In this document: piece by piece, positions 54,346-62,448 of the stretch
Layout: each line of letters starts with the position of its first letter
Numbering within the stretch: position 1 is the first letter of the stretch
Origin: Marinobacter sp. EhC06
Lineage (GTDB): Bacteria > Pseudomonadota > Gammaproteobacteria > Pseudomonadales > Oleiphilaceae
Length of the DNA: 64,000 nucleotides
Assembly: GCF_001650915.1 (NCBI RefSeq)
Contig: NZ_LXYO01000023.1
Location: 372,001-436,000, forward strand
Direction: 5' to 3'
The notes under the pieces: model-generated
Told to the model about the DNA's origin: nothing
Database searches by the model: none
What the model saw: the letters and a program-made list of their open reading frames with translations, nothing else
Position numbers and translations under genes: made by a program

Positions 54346-55755
54346 ATGACCGACAGCCCCCTCCGATTGTTGCTGGAGTTTGACAGCCAGGCGCAACGGG
54401 ACCGATCACAGCCTCCCACCTTCCTGCATCGGCGGGACCGCAAGTTCGCACTGGTGTGTGAAGAGCAGGGCATGGCCCCGGACGCCGCCCGCTGGCTGGC
54501 CCACCTGAACCGGCTCAGCGGACCCCGGGCAACCCCGGCATCCACCGACCGAACCCTGGCAACCTGGCGCCGGATTACCGCTGGCTTTTCAGCGGTGGGG
54601 TTGATTGCAGGCATGCTTACCATGGCCGGCCTGCTGTTTTACGATGGAGGCCAACGCATCAACATCACGGTTTTTCTGGCCTTCATAGTTCTGCACCTGG
54701 TTCTTGCCCTGTTTACCACCCTGCAATCCCTGACCGGATGGCAGCCCTGGCGCTGGCTGGCGCGGCGGCTCGGGGCCGATCCTGGCCACGGAATGTTCAG
54801 CAAGCTCCAGCCACTGCTGATGGCCAGGGCCGCTCACCTGGGCGGTAGTGCTTTCGCCACCGCCGGTTTGATCACCCTGCTGGCTATGGTCGTCGTTCAG
54901 GATCTTGCCTTCGGCTGGAGCACTACACTGGACACCGCTGCCGCGAGCTATCACGGATTAATAAGCACTGTCGCCACGCCCTGGGCCTGGGCCTGGCCGG
55001 CAGCCGCCCCGGATCTTGCCCTGGTCGAAGCGACGCGCTTTTTCCGGGCCGGCGACCCAATGGCAAATCCTGATCCGGCCCTGTGGGGCCAATGGTGGCC
55101 ATTTGTCACCATGCTGTGGACAATTTGGGTTCTGTTGCCACGTCTCATTCTCTGGAGCTTGGCCGCCGTGCAGACACGACAAAAGGCCCGTCGCCTGCTC
55201 GCCAGCCACCCGGCCATGCACGCCCTGATGTATCGTATGGAAACACCCGCCCTGGACACTGGCAACAGCCACCATGATGCCGACGACCTGCCGGACACCA
55301 GTGCTCGAAGCAATTTGCTGCCGCTGCCTGACAGCGACATCCTGCTGTGCTGGGCGGGCGCCGGGGAGCCTGAATTGCCAGACGGGCTTCGCTCGGGCAA
55401 GGAGCTCGTGCTTCGGGCGGGCGGCAGCGCCAGCCTCTCGGACGATGACCAGACCCTGAACCGGATCTCTGAGCACCTGAAAAACCGTTCCAAGGCCGTC
55501 ATTCTGCTGGTGCGCTGCTGGCAGCCCCCCACTGGTGAACTGCAGGATTTCCTGGAGACAGCCCGTGGCACCTGGCCTCGTGGCTCCCGGGTCGCACTGG
55601 TTCCCCTGGCCGCGGACAGCAACCAGGAACCCGATGCCCACCAGGTTCAGCCCTGGCTCCGGTTTGCCGAGCGGGTTGGCAGCGAGTTCGTTCAGGTTTC
55701 GCTGCCCTCCTTCCAGATGCGAGATCCCTATTCAGCAGTTGGGGAGCGGCCATGA
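54346..55755 (+). CDS. DUF2868 family membrane protein
   Basis: A 469-residue protein with four membrane helices (TAGFSAVGLIAGMLTMAGLLFY, NITVFLAFIVLHLVLALFTTL, FATAGLITLLAMVVVQDLAFGWS, FVTMLWTIWVLLPRLILWSLA) and a cytoplasmic C-terminal domain containing DILLCWAGAGEPEL. This is the DUF2868 layout. The gene overlaps the DUF3482 GTPase by ATGA. Such pairs occur together widely, suggesting a membrane-anchored GTPase module, but its role is unknown. Confidence 0.85.
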   Translation: MTDSPLRLLLEFDSQAQRDRSQPPTFLHRRDRKFALVCEEQGMAPDAARWLAHLNRLSGPRATPASTDRTLATWRRITAGFSAVGLIAGMLTMAGLLFYDGGQRINITVFLAFIVLHLVLALFTTLQSLTGWQPWRWLARRLGADPGHGMFSKLQPLLMARAAHLGGSAFATAGLITLLAMVVVQDLAFGWSTTLDTAAASYHGLISTVATPWAWAWPAAAPDLALVEATRFFRAGDPMANPDPALWGQWWPFVTMLWTIWVLLPRLILWSLAAVQTRQKARRLLASHPAMHALMYRMETPALDTGNSHHDADDLPDTSARSNLLPLPDSDILLCWAGAGEPELPDGLRSGKELVLRAGGSASLSDDDQTLNRISEHLKNRSKAVILLVRCWQPPTGELQDFLETARGTWPRGSRVALVPLAADSNQEPDAHQVQPWLRFAERVGSEFVQVSLPSFQMRDPYSAVGERP

Positions 55756-57182
55756 TTCAAGCGCCTACGTTTGCCGTGGTCGGGCACCCGAACAAGGGCA
55801 AGTCCAGTGTGGTGGCCACCCTGTCCCAGAACGATGCCATTGCCATTGCCCTGGAACCCGGCACCACCCGCAAGCACCAGGCCTATCCACTGAAAGTGGA
55901 TGGGCAGACCCTCTACACCCTGGTCGATACACCCGGTTTCCAGCGCCCACGCCGGGTTTTGGAATGGCTGGAAGCCCACAGTGTCTCCGCCTCTGACCAC
56001 GCTGACACCGTCAGAGCCTTTGTCACTCAGCATCAGGACGATGGCCGGTTCACCGACGAATGCGAGCTTCTGATGCCTCTGATCGAGGGTGCCGGGATCA
56101 TTTACGTGGTGGACGGCTCGGTACCCTACAGCGCCGAGCACGAGGCGGAAATGACCATCCTGCGCTGGACCGGCCGTCCGAGTCTGGCATTGATAAACAG
56201 CATCGGCGCCGACGATTACAGTGATACCTGGCAGGCTGCTCTAGGCCAGTTCTTCCAGGTTGTTCGCCGATTCGACGCCGTTCGCGCCCCGTTCGAGCAA
56301 CATCTTGGCCTGTTAAGGGCATTCGGACAGCTGGAACCAGACTGGGAAAGGCCACTGGAACAGGCCACTCACTACCTCTCCGCCCAGCGTCAGCAGCGCC
56401 GCCAACAGGCCGCGGCACTGATTGCCAGGGCACTCGAGGACATGATGTCGTTCCAGGAGAAACGAACCCTGACCGCTGGCCAGGCTGCCGGAACCAGTGA
56501 CGGTTCGCTGGCCGACCAGCTACGCCAGGATTGGTACCGCCATCAGCGGAAGCGGGAACAGACCCTCCGCGTGGATATCGAACACCTGTACCAGCACCAG
56601 CGCATCCGACGCCAGGAAGCCGAACTGGAGTGGCACAGTGAGCACGACCTGTTCTCGGAAGACAGCCGCAAAGCCTGGGCCGTCAGCAAGCGCTACCTGG
56701 CCACTGCCGGCTTCGGCGCGGGCGCCGTCAGCGGTGCCGGGATCGACGCACTGACCTTCGGCTCCTCCCTTGGAACCGGCGCTCTGGTGGGCGGCCTGCT
56801 CGGTGCCGCCGGCAGTTATTTCTATGGCGACCGGCTGGCCCTGCCAGCTCTGAACATCGGCGTACTTCGGGACGGATTGAAAACCGCCACCTTCGGCCCT
56901 GTACAGGACAGCCAGTTCGGCTATGTTGTATTGGGGCGTGCCGTGGATCACTGGTGGCACATAAGCCACCGGAATCACGCCGGACGGGAACTGCTGGATC
57001 TGGAACCGGCGGACCATCACTGGCTGGAAAACCTCGGGAAAACCAGCCGACAGGACATCCAGAGGGCCTTCGACAAGTGTCGTAAACAGCGCCCCCTCGA
57101 CGAACGCCAACGGGAGAAGTTCACCTCGGCCATTGAGCGGGCCATGGCTGTTTACGACGATTGGCGGTTGAACCGTACCTGA
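55752..57182 (+). CDS. GTPase with DUF3482 domain
   Basis: A 476-residue P-loop GTPase. Walker A is GHPNKGKSSVVATL (residues about 9-22), switch II is VDTPGFQRPRR, and the specificity loop may be in LALINSIGADDYS, which lacks a clear NKxD. A coiled region (about 215-310) precedes a hydrophobic glycine-rich segment (YLATAGFGAGAVSGAGIDALTFGSSLGTGALVGGLLGAAGSYFYGD) that could insert in a membrane. It is coupled to the DUF2868 gene. Confidence 0.87.
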   Translation: MIQAPTFAVVGHPNKGKSSVVATLSQNDAIAIALEPGTTRKHQAYPLKVDGQTLYTLVDTPGFQRPRRVLEWLEAHSVSASDHADTVRAFVTQHQDDGRFTDECELLMPLIEGAGIIYVVDGSVPYSAEHEAEMTILRWTGRPSLALINSIGADDYSDTWQAALGQFFQVVRRFDAVRAPFEQHLGLLRAFGQLEPDWERPLEQATHYLSAQRQQRRQQAAALIARALEDMMSFQEKRTLTAGQAAGTSDGSLADQLRQDWYRHQRKREQTLRVDIEHLYQHQRIRRQEAELEWHSEHDLFSEDSRKAWAVSKRYLATAGFGAGAVSGAGIDALTFGSSLGTGALVGGLLGAAGSYFYGDRLALPALNIGVLRDGLKTATFGPVQDSQFGYVVLGRAVDHWWHISHRNHAGRELLDLEPADHHWLENLGKTSRQDIQRAFDKCRKQRPLDERQREKFTSAIERAMAVYDDWRLNRT

Positions 57183-57232
57183 AAGGGATGTTTATACTAA
57201 AAGGCTATTCCATCACAAAATGAGGAATGCGA

Positions 57233-57628
57233 ATGAAAATCGTACGAGTGCAAGACATCATCGGTACCGAGCGCGAAGTACACGGACCGGGCTGGACCAG
57301 CCGCCGTATGCTGTTGAAAAAGGACGGCATGGGTTTCTCCTTCCATGAAACCATCATCCCGGCCGGTGCCGAACTGAACCTCTGGTACAAACACCACCTG
57401 GAAGCTGTCTACTGTGTTGCCGGTAACGGCAAAATCCTGGACAAAGCGACCGGTGAAACCCACGAGATCACCGACGGAACCCTGTACGCACTCGACAAGC
57501 ATGACCAGCACACCCTTTACGGTGGCACAGAGGACATGCGACTGATCTGTGCCTTCAACCCCCCGGTCACTGGCCGTGAAGTCCATGACGAAGACGGCGC
57601 TTACCTGCCGGATACCAGCGAAGACTGA
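57233..57628 (+). CDS. ectC: Ectoine synthase EctC (solitary)
   Basis: A 131-residue cupin enzyme cyclising N-gamma-acetyl-diaminobutyrate to ectoine. Features are [44 protein letters not shown] and [43 protein letters not shown], with the family's Glu (EAVYC), Tyr and His metal ligands in place. The start is ATG at 57233, six bases after AGGA; a nearer ATG at 57227 directly touches the AGGA. ectA and ectB are not adjacent, so it is a solitary copy. It is followed by an MFS gene seven bases on. Confidence 0.9.
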   Translation: MKIVRVQDIIGTEREVHGPGWTSRRMLLKKDGMGFSFHETIIPAGAELNLWYKHHLEAVYCVAGNGKILDKATGETHEITDGTLYALDKHDQHTLYGGTEDMRLICAFNPPVTGREVHDEDGAYLPDTSED

Positions 57629-57634
57629 TTCGTT

Positions 57635-58843
57635 TTGACCGTGGCTGAACATCAGGCCGCAACCGCACCGCCACCGCCAGCCAGACTGCTGCCGGTGGCG
57701 GTGTTGCTTTGGCTGGCCGGCGTTTATCTGCGGATCCCCGTACTGGTAGCACCACCCCTGGCGCCGTTCATCAGTGACGAACTGGCGCTGACCCAGGCAC
57801 TGACCGGCGCCCTGACAACCCTGCCCATTCTGATGCTGGCCATCGGCTCCATGCCCGGTTCACTGGCCATCGCCCGGATCGGCCCCCGCAATACCCTGGC
57901 GCTTGCCATGGTCATCATGGTCATCGGCTCCGCCGGCCGCGGCTTGGTACCCGACACTTTCACATTGATGCTGGCCAGCGCCGTCATGGGGCTGGGTGTT
58001 GCCATGATGCAGCCCGCTCTGCCGGCACTGCTGCCACGATGGCTCGAACCCCATCACCTGGCCCTGGGATCCGCCATCTACATGAACGGCATGCTCATGG
58101 GCGAATTCATCGGCGCCGGCATCACCCTGCCAATACTCATGCCCTTGCTGGACAACAGCTGGCGGGCCACCCTCCTGGCCTGGTCCCTGCCGGCCCTGCT
58201 GGTTGCCGCCGCGCTTTATCTGCCCAGACGCGACCGGGCGAAACCCGTCGGTAAAGTTTCCTGGCTGCCCGATTGGAGCAACCCCCTGACCCTCAAAATC
58301 GGCCTGCTCCTGGGTCTCTCCGGCTCCATGTTCTTCGGCCTCAATGCCTACATGGGCAACCTTCTGGAACAGCAGGGCCAGTTCGACAAACTCTCCGATG
58401 CCCTGTTCTGGTACAACATCGCCCAGGTCTTCGCCTCCCTGACCATGCTGAAAATGGCCCGTTACTGGGTCGGCCGCCGCTCAGTCATCATCGTTACCGC
58501 AGGCATCAGCATCATAGGCACCCTCGGTGCCATCACCTTCACCGGCTGGTGGTCTATCGCCAGCGCCACGCTGATGAGTCTTACTGCCGGCATCCTCCTG
58601 ATCCTGTTGGTCGCCGTACCGCCCCTGGTGACCACCTCCAGAGAAACCGGACGCCTGTCTGCCGGCACCTTCCTGGTAGGCTACACCATGGCGTTTTCCA
58701 TACCCATGGCCGGCGGCTTTATCGCCGACTGGACCGGCGACGCCCGACACGCCATCCTCACCATCATCGCCTACAGCGTCCTGGTCCTCCCCCTGGCCTT
58801 CACCCTCGACCTGAAACGAAAAAAGGACCAACCCGAAAGCTGA
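57635..58843 (+). CDS. MFS transporter, CynX/NimT-like
   Basis: A 402-residue, 12-helix membrane protein of the CynX-type MFS branch: LLWLAGVYLRIPVLVAPPLAPFISDEL, GSMPGSLAIARIGPRNTLALAMVIMVIGSAGRG, and GLSGSMFFGLNAYMGNLLEQQG. CynX relatives transport cyanate, nitroimidazoles or amino-acid-like anions; the substrate here is unknown. The frame starts at TTG or the GTG two codons on, neither with a good ribosome site; translational coupling to ectC (seven-base gap) is plausible. Confidence 0.83.
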   Translation: MTVAEHQAATAPPPPARLLPVAVLLWLAGVYLRIPVLVAPPLAPFISDELALTQALTGALTTLPILMLAIGSMPGSLAIARIGPRNTLALAMVIMVIGSAGRGLVPDTFTLMLASAVMGLGVAMMQPALPALLPRWLEPHHLALGSAIYMNGMLMGEFIGAGITLPILMPLLDNSWRATLLAWSLPALLVAAALYLPRRDRAKPVGKVSWLPDWSNPLTLKIGLLLGLSGSMFFGLNAYMGNLLEQQGQFDKLSDALFWYNIAQVFASLTMLKMARYWVGRRSVIIVTAGISIIGTLGAITFTGWWSIASATLMSLTAGILLILLVAVPPLVTTSRETGRLSAGTFLVGYTMAFSIPMAGGFIADWTGDARHAILTIIAYSVLVLPLAFTLDLKRKKDQPES

Positions 58844-58898
58844 TCCTTTTCCAAAAAACCAAGTTGTCCCTCGCGGACTCCCCGAGTAAAGCCCGAGC

Positions 58899-58993
58899 GG
58901 CCGTGGGGTGGGGGAGCTTTTTCTGGCGGGAAAAAATGTCTGAGCAAAGCGAGTTGTTTTTCCCAGAAGAAAAAGCTCCCCCGCCCCGCGGCC
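58899..58993. repeat. Long inverted repeat (26-base arms)
   Basis: Arms at 58899-58924 and 58968-58993 pair over 26 bases with two G-U wobbles when read as plus-strand RNA, and an inner stem GGAAAAA/TTTTTCC continues it. The loop carries TGTCTGAGCAAAGCGAG. It sits between convergent genes (MFS and speC), and looks like a dispersed intergenic repeat that could also act as a terminator. Confidence 0.8.
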
Positions 58994-59014
58994 AGACTCC
59001 AAGCTAAAACAGGG

Positions 59015-60190
59015 TCAGATGTAGTAGTCCTTCAACGGAGGAAACCCGTTAAACTCAATGGCGCTATAAGTCGTGGTATAAGCCCCCGTAGACAGCCAGT
59101 ACATCCGATCCCCAATCGCCAGGTTCAACGGCAGCGGATACTTGTGATGCTCATACATGATATCGGCACTGTCACAGGTCGGCCCGGCAATCACACAATC
59201 CTCGCCTTCGCCCACCTTCTCCGTCCAGATCGGAAACTTGATCGCCTCATCCAGCGTCTCGATCAGCCCCGAAAACTTGCCCACATCGGTGAACACCCAG
59301 CGGTGCAGGGCGGTGCGGGATTTCCGGGAAATCAGCACCACTTCACTCACCAGCACACCGGCATTGGAAATCAGCGAACGGCCCGGCTCGATGATAATCT
59401 CCGGCAGCTCGGCGCCAAAATCCTCGTGCAGGAACCGGGCGATCTCCTCCGCATACACCTTCAGCTCGTTGGTGCGGGTGATGTAATTGGCCGGAAAACC
59501 GCCGCCCATGTTGATCATCTTCAGCTCGATGCCGTCTTCTTCCTTCAGACGCTCGAAAATCACCTTCACCTTGTTCAGGGCCGCATCCCAGGCGCCGATT
59601 TCCCGCTGTTGGGAACCGACGTGGAAAGACACGCCATAGGGCACCAGGCCCAGGTCACGGGCCAGGATCAACAGGTCCATGGCCATGTCGGTCTGACAAC
59701 CGAACTTGCGGGACAGCGGCCAGTCGGCAGTCAGGGTGCCCTCGGTCAGGATGCGTACGTACACCTTCGAACCCGGAGCCGCCTTGGCGATGTTGCGCAG
59801 GTCCGCTTCGGAGTCAGTGGCAAACATACGCACGCCCTTCTCGTAGAAGGAGCGAATGTCCTTCGCCTTCTTGATGGTGTTGCCGTAGCTGATGCGCTCA
59901 CCGGTCACACCCAGGGCCATCACCTTGTCCAGCTCATATACCGACGCGATATCGAAACAGGCACCCTTGTCACGCAGCATGGTCAGGACCTGCGGGGCCG
60001 GGTTGGCTTTCACCGCGTAGTAAACCTTGGCGTAGGGGAAGCCTTCCACCAGCTCATCGTACTGGCGATCAATCGTGGCGGTATCAATCACCACAAACGG
60101 GGTTTCCTTGCCGTCGGCAAAGTCCTTGATGCGTTTGAAAGTCTCGGTGCTGTAGTAATCAGCAATATTGGCGTTGGCGGCTTCGGTCAT
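59015..60190 (-). CDS. speC: Ornithine/lysine decarboxylase, group IV PLP (SpeC-like)
   Basis: A 391-residue alanine-racemase-fold decarboxylase producing putrescine or cadaverine. K61 in YYAVKANPAPQVL binds PLP; SFHVGSQQR, NMGGGFPANY and EPGRSL follow; the catalytic Cys339 is in GPTCDSADIM. The ATG at 60190 has GGAGGG about ten bases upstream; the longer frame runs through a terminator and is rejected. Strong codon bias suggests high expression. Its leader carries an intrinsic terminator and a 33-codon ORF. Confidence 0.93.
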   Translation of the reverse strand: MTEAANANIADYYSTETFKRIKDFADGKETPFVVIDTATIDRQYDELVEGFPYAKVYYAVKANPAPQVLTMLRDKGACFDIASVYELDKVMALGVTGERISYGNTIKKAKDIRSFYEKGVRMFATDSEADLRNIAKAAPGSKVYVRILTEGTLTADWPLSRKFGCQTDMAMDLLILARDLGLVPYGVSFHVGSQQREIGAWDAALNKVKVIFERLKEEDGIELKMINMGGGFPANYITRTNELKVYAEEIARFLHEDFGAELPEIIIEPGRSLISNAGVLVSEVVLISRKSRTALHRWVFTDVGKFSGLIETLDEAIKFPIWTEKVGEGEDCVIAGPTCDSADIMYEHHKYPLPLNLAIGDRMYWLSTGAYTTTYSAIEFNGFPPLKDYYI

Positions 60191-60224
60191 GGGTGGTGTG
60201 TCCCTCCACAGGGCAAACAGGCAT

Positions 60225-60256
60225 AAAAAAAGGCGCCACAGCAAGGCTGCAGCACC
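60225..60256 (-). terminator. Intrinsic terminator in the speC leader
   Basis: On the minus strand GGTGCTGCAGC pairs with GCTGTGGCGCC around CTT (eleven base pairs, three of them G-U) and is followed by seven U residues. It lies 35-66 bases before the speC start on the same strand. The nearest minus-strand gene further upstream ends about 375 bases away, so it is more likely an attenuator than a distal terminator. Confidence 0.75.
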
Positions 60257-60271
60257 CGTTAGATAGCGCGA

Positions 60272-60373
60272 TCATCGGGCTTTTTTCAGGGCCCGGATAT
60301 GAGCACTTTTACCCATAAAAAGAAGAGAATTTGTTACCGAATGAAAAGGAGCGTTGAGGGCTATTCTACTCAT
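60272..60373 (-). CDS. Possible 33-residue leader peptide upstream of speC
   Basis: ATG at 60373 opens MSRIALNAPFHSVTNSLLFM, followed by a basic tail ending HIRALKKAR and TGA at 60272. It stops 16 bases before the terminator hairpin, and its last codons fall within a small hairpin (CGGGC/GCCCG). No clear Shine-Dalgarno is visible. In E. coli the ornithine decarboxylase gene speF has a comparable, ornithine-sensing leader peptide; similarity here is of arrangement only. Confidence 0.35.
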   Translation of the reverse strand: MSRIALNAPFHSVTNSLLFMGKSAHIRALKKAR

Positions 60374-60415
60374 GTTAGGATGAACATAATTTGATCAGAA
60401 CTGTATGGTTTTTTT

Positions 60416-60628
60416 ATGTCGGACATCAGCTCAATCGCCGCCGCCAGCACTCAGCTGAATCAGCAGCGCGTGCAGGAGCAGGCAAAGCTTTCTGTCCTGA
60501 AAGCCTCCCTCGATATGGCCCAGCAGGGCGCCCTCCAGCTGCTTGAAGGCGTGACGGAAACGGCAGTAGCGACCGCCGGCGCTAATCCGTCTGACAGCGT
60601 CGGCAGTCTGATCGACGTCCGCGCTTAG
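60416..60628 (+). CDS. YjfB-like putative motility protein
   Basis: A 70-residue protein. It shows the short helical YjfB pattern, ISSIAAASTQLNQQRVQEQAKLSVLKASLDMAQQGALQLLEGV. Such proteins are linked to motility genes in other bacteria, but the biochemical role is unknown. The ATG follows a run of seven T and has no Shine-Dalgarno, so the start is uncertain. TAAA at 60316 and ACCGAATG at 60336 weakly resemble a FliA promoter with 16-base spacing. Confidence 0.7.
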   Translation: MSDISSIAAASTQLNQQRVQEQAKLSVLKASLDMAQQGALQLLEGVTETAVATAGANPSDSVGSLIDVRA

Positions 60629-60631
60629 CCT

Positions 60632-61450
60632 TCAGACCGCCACCGGCCATATCGGCGGTGGTTCGGTGGGGCCGTCCGGGTCTTCCGGTTCGGTCTGTTC
60701 CCGGAGATAGCCGAGAATCGCCTCCTGGAGCTCCGTGCCCTGGCCCAATCCCTTGTTTCCGAACAGCCGGTTGAATTCCAGTACGTAAGGGTGGCCATCC
60801 ACCAGCGCAATATCAAAGCCCGCGTGATCAACACCCAGATCCCTGGCCAGCCGCAACGCCAGGTCCGTCATCACCGGGGGAACCGGACTGTTGTCAATGC
60901 GGCCACCCCGGGCCACATTGTTGTAGAAGCCCTGATCGGCCTGGGTTCGCCAGTAAGCCGTCAGCACCCGATCGCCAACCACCACAACTCGCGCATCCCG
61001 GTCCAGAGGGAGGTATTCCTGGGCGTAGAGCACGTCGGTGCGTTCGCAGTAGCGGCGCCAGTCCTCACGGGATTCAATCAGCCAGACGCCTTCGCCCATG
61101 CTGGCCTTGGGGAGCTTTGCCACGAACGGATGCACCATGGCATCCCAGATCATGTCACGTTCCACCGGGCCGTTGGCCTCAATCATGGTCCAGGGCGTGT
61201 GTTCCGGGGCCACCGCCTGGAATGCACGGGTCATCTCCACCTTGTCGTGGCCGATGCGATAGCTGGCTTCGCTGGGAAACACCCGGCACTTGAGACCATG
61301 AACCAGGGCATTCAGCTGCCAGTATTCCGGGAACAGGACCCACTCTGCGTCCCGCAACAGTTCTTTATGGCGCAGAAACTGATCAGGCTTGAGAACCGTG
61401 GTGTTGGGGAAGCCAAGGGTCCGGAAAATATCGAAAGAGACAAGGTGCAT
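60632..61450 (-). CDS. ATP-grasp family enzyme, RimK-like
   Basis: A 272-residue protein with ATP-grasp features: HPFVAKLPKASMGEGVWLIESREDW (ATP-binding lysine and glycine-rich loop), YAQEYLPLDRDARVVVVGDRVLTAYWR, and the metal-binding end HAGFDIALVDGHPYVLEFNRLFGNKGL. ATP-grasp ligases join a carboxylate to an amine or thiol; the substrate is unknown. No partner gene is adjacent. The C-terminus is Pro/Glu-rich. Confidence 0.8.
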   Translation of the reverse strand: MHLVSFDIFRTLGFPNTTVLKPDQFLRHKELLRDAEWVLFPEYWQLNALVHGLKCRVFPSEASYRIGHDKVEMTRAFQAVAPEHTPWTMIEANGPVERDMIWDAMVHPFVAKLPKASMGEGVWLIESREDWRRYCERTDVLYAQEYLPLDRDARVVVVGDRVLTAYWRTQADQGFYNNVARGGRIDNSPVPPVMTDLALRLARDLGVDHAGFDIALVDGHPYVLEFNRLFGNKGLGQGTELQEAILGYLREQTEPEDPDGPTEPPPIWPVAV

Positions 61451-61593
61451 GGATACAGCGCACTCGGGGGGTTGAATTGCGCGTATTTTATACAGGGTTT
61501 CCGCTCAGGCAAGTGGTATTTTCACTATTCAGGAATCAGGAAATGCCTTACTGCTGCTACCCTTGGGTCAGGCGATGTAAGGAGGCAGAAATA

Positions 61594-62448
61594 ATGCAAG
61601 GACTGGATTTCAGGGCACGGACTATTTTGGCCGGCGTGCGAGAAGACTTGCAGTCCGGCGCCACGCAGCTGGCTCTGAATACCCTCGACGAGTTGTTATC
61701 CTACCTGGACGACACCAAGCCTGGGGTTGAAGCCCTTTACCGGCTGCTGGCAGAGCTCCGGGCCGCCCGCCCGAGTATGATCGTGATTGGCAATGCCCTG
61801 GGCATGATCGAACAGCGGTTGGCCAGTGATCCGCATGCCGCACGACAGGCTGTCCTGGACACGCGGGATCAGTTACAAAACGCCACCACCAGCATTTCCC
61901 GACACGCCCGCGAGCATTTGCCGAAAGCCCCCGTAATCATGACCCACAGTGCCAGCTCTGTGGTCCTGGCGCTGTTCCGGAGCATGGCCGAGAACCAACA
62001 GTCCTTTTCCGTCATCTGCACCCAGAGCAGCCCGGGGTTTGAGGGTCACTCCCTGGCCCGTGCCCTGGATAACCTCTCCGTACCCGTCACGCTGATTACC
62101 GATGCCCAGATGGGGCTGTTTATCTCCGGGGCCGATGTGGTGATCACCGGGTGCGATACCTGGCTCGACGATGGATATTTCATTAATAAAAGCGGGACCC
62201 TCCTTCTGGCCCTGGCAGCCAAGGCCGCCAACAAGCCCTTCTGGGTTCTGGCGGACAGCTTCCGCCAGAGCGACGCGGACTCCGCATCGGTTGAGCTTGA
62301 GGAAATGCCGGTAAACGAACTCAACGCGCCTGAAGGAGAGTGGATAACCCCCCGGAACGTCTACTTTGAGCTGGTGCCACACTCCCTGGTCAGCCAGCGG
62401 ATCAGCGAGCAGGGCGTTTTTTCGTGCCCTGCTGGGCCTCGGCGGTAA
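61594..62448 (+). CDS. eIF-2B alpha/beta/delta-like protein (ribose-1,5-bisphosphate isomerase superfamily)
   Basis: A 284-residue protein. The N-terminal helical region (about 1-95) precedes a Rossmann-like domain with IMTHSASSVVLALFRSM, VICTQSSPGFEGHSLARAL, VTLITDAQMGLFISGADVVITGCDTWLDDGYFINKSGTLLLALAAKAANKPFWVLADSFR. The pattern, including the late DADSA, matches the eIF2B/MtnA superfamily. In bacteria this family acts on sugar-phosphate isomerisation. A strong AAGGAGG precedes the ATG at 61594. The 3' end overlaps convergent hrpB by 47 bases. Confidence 0.8.
   Translation: MQGLDFRARTILAGVREDLQSGATQLALNTLDELLSYLDDTKPGVEALYRLLAELRAARPSMIVIGNALGMIEQRLASDPHAARQAVLDTRDQLQNATTSISRHAREHLPKAPVIMTHSASSVVLALFRSMAENQQSFSVICTQSSPGFEGHSLARALDNLSVPVTLITDAQMGLFISGADVVITGCDTWLDDGYFINKSGTLLLALAAKAANKPFWVLADSFRQSDADSASVELEEMPVNELNAPEGEWITPRNVYFELVPHSLVSQRISEQGVFSCPAGPRR

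Noticed and set aside
60311..60343. FliA (sigma-28) promoter before the YjfB-like gene
   Set aside because: TAAA and ACCGAATG are present but the spacing is 16 and the -10 deviates from GCCGATAA; too weak to list as a feature.
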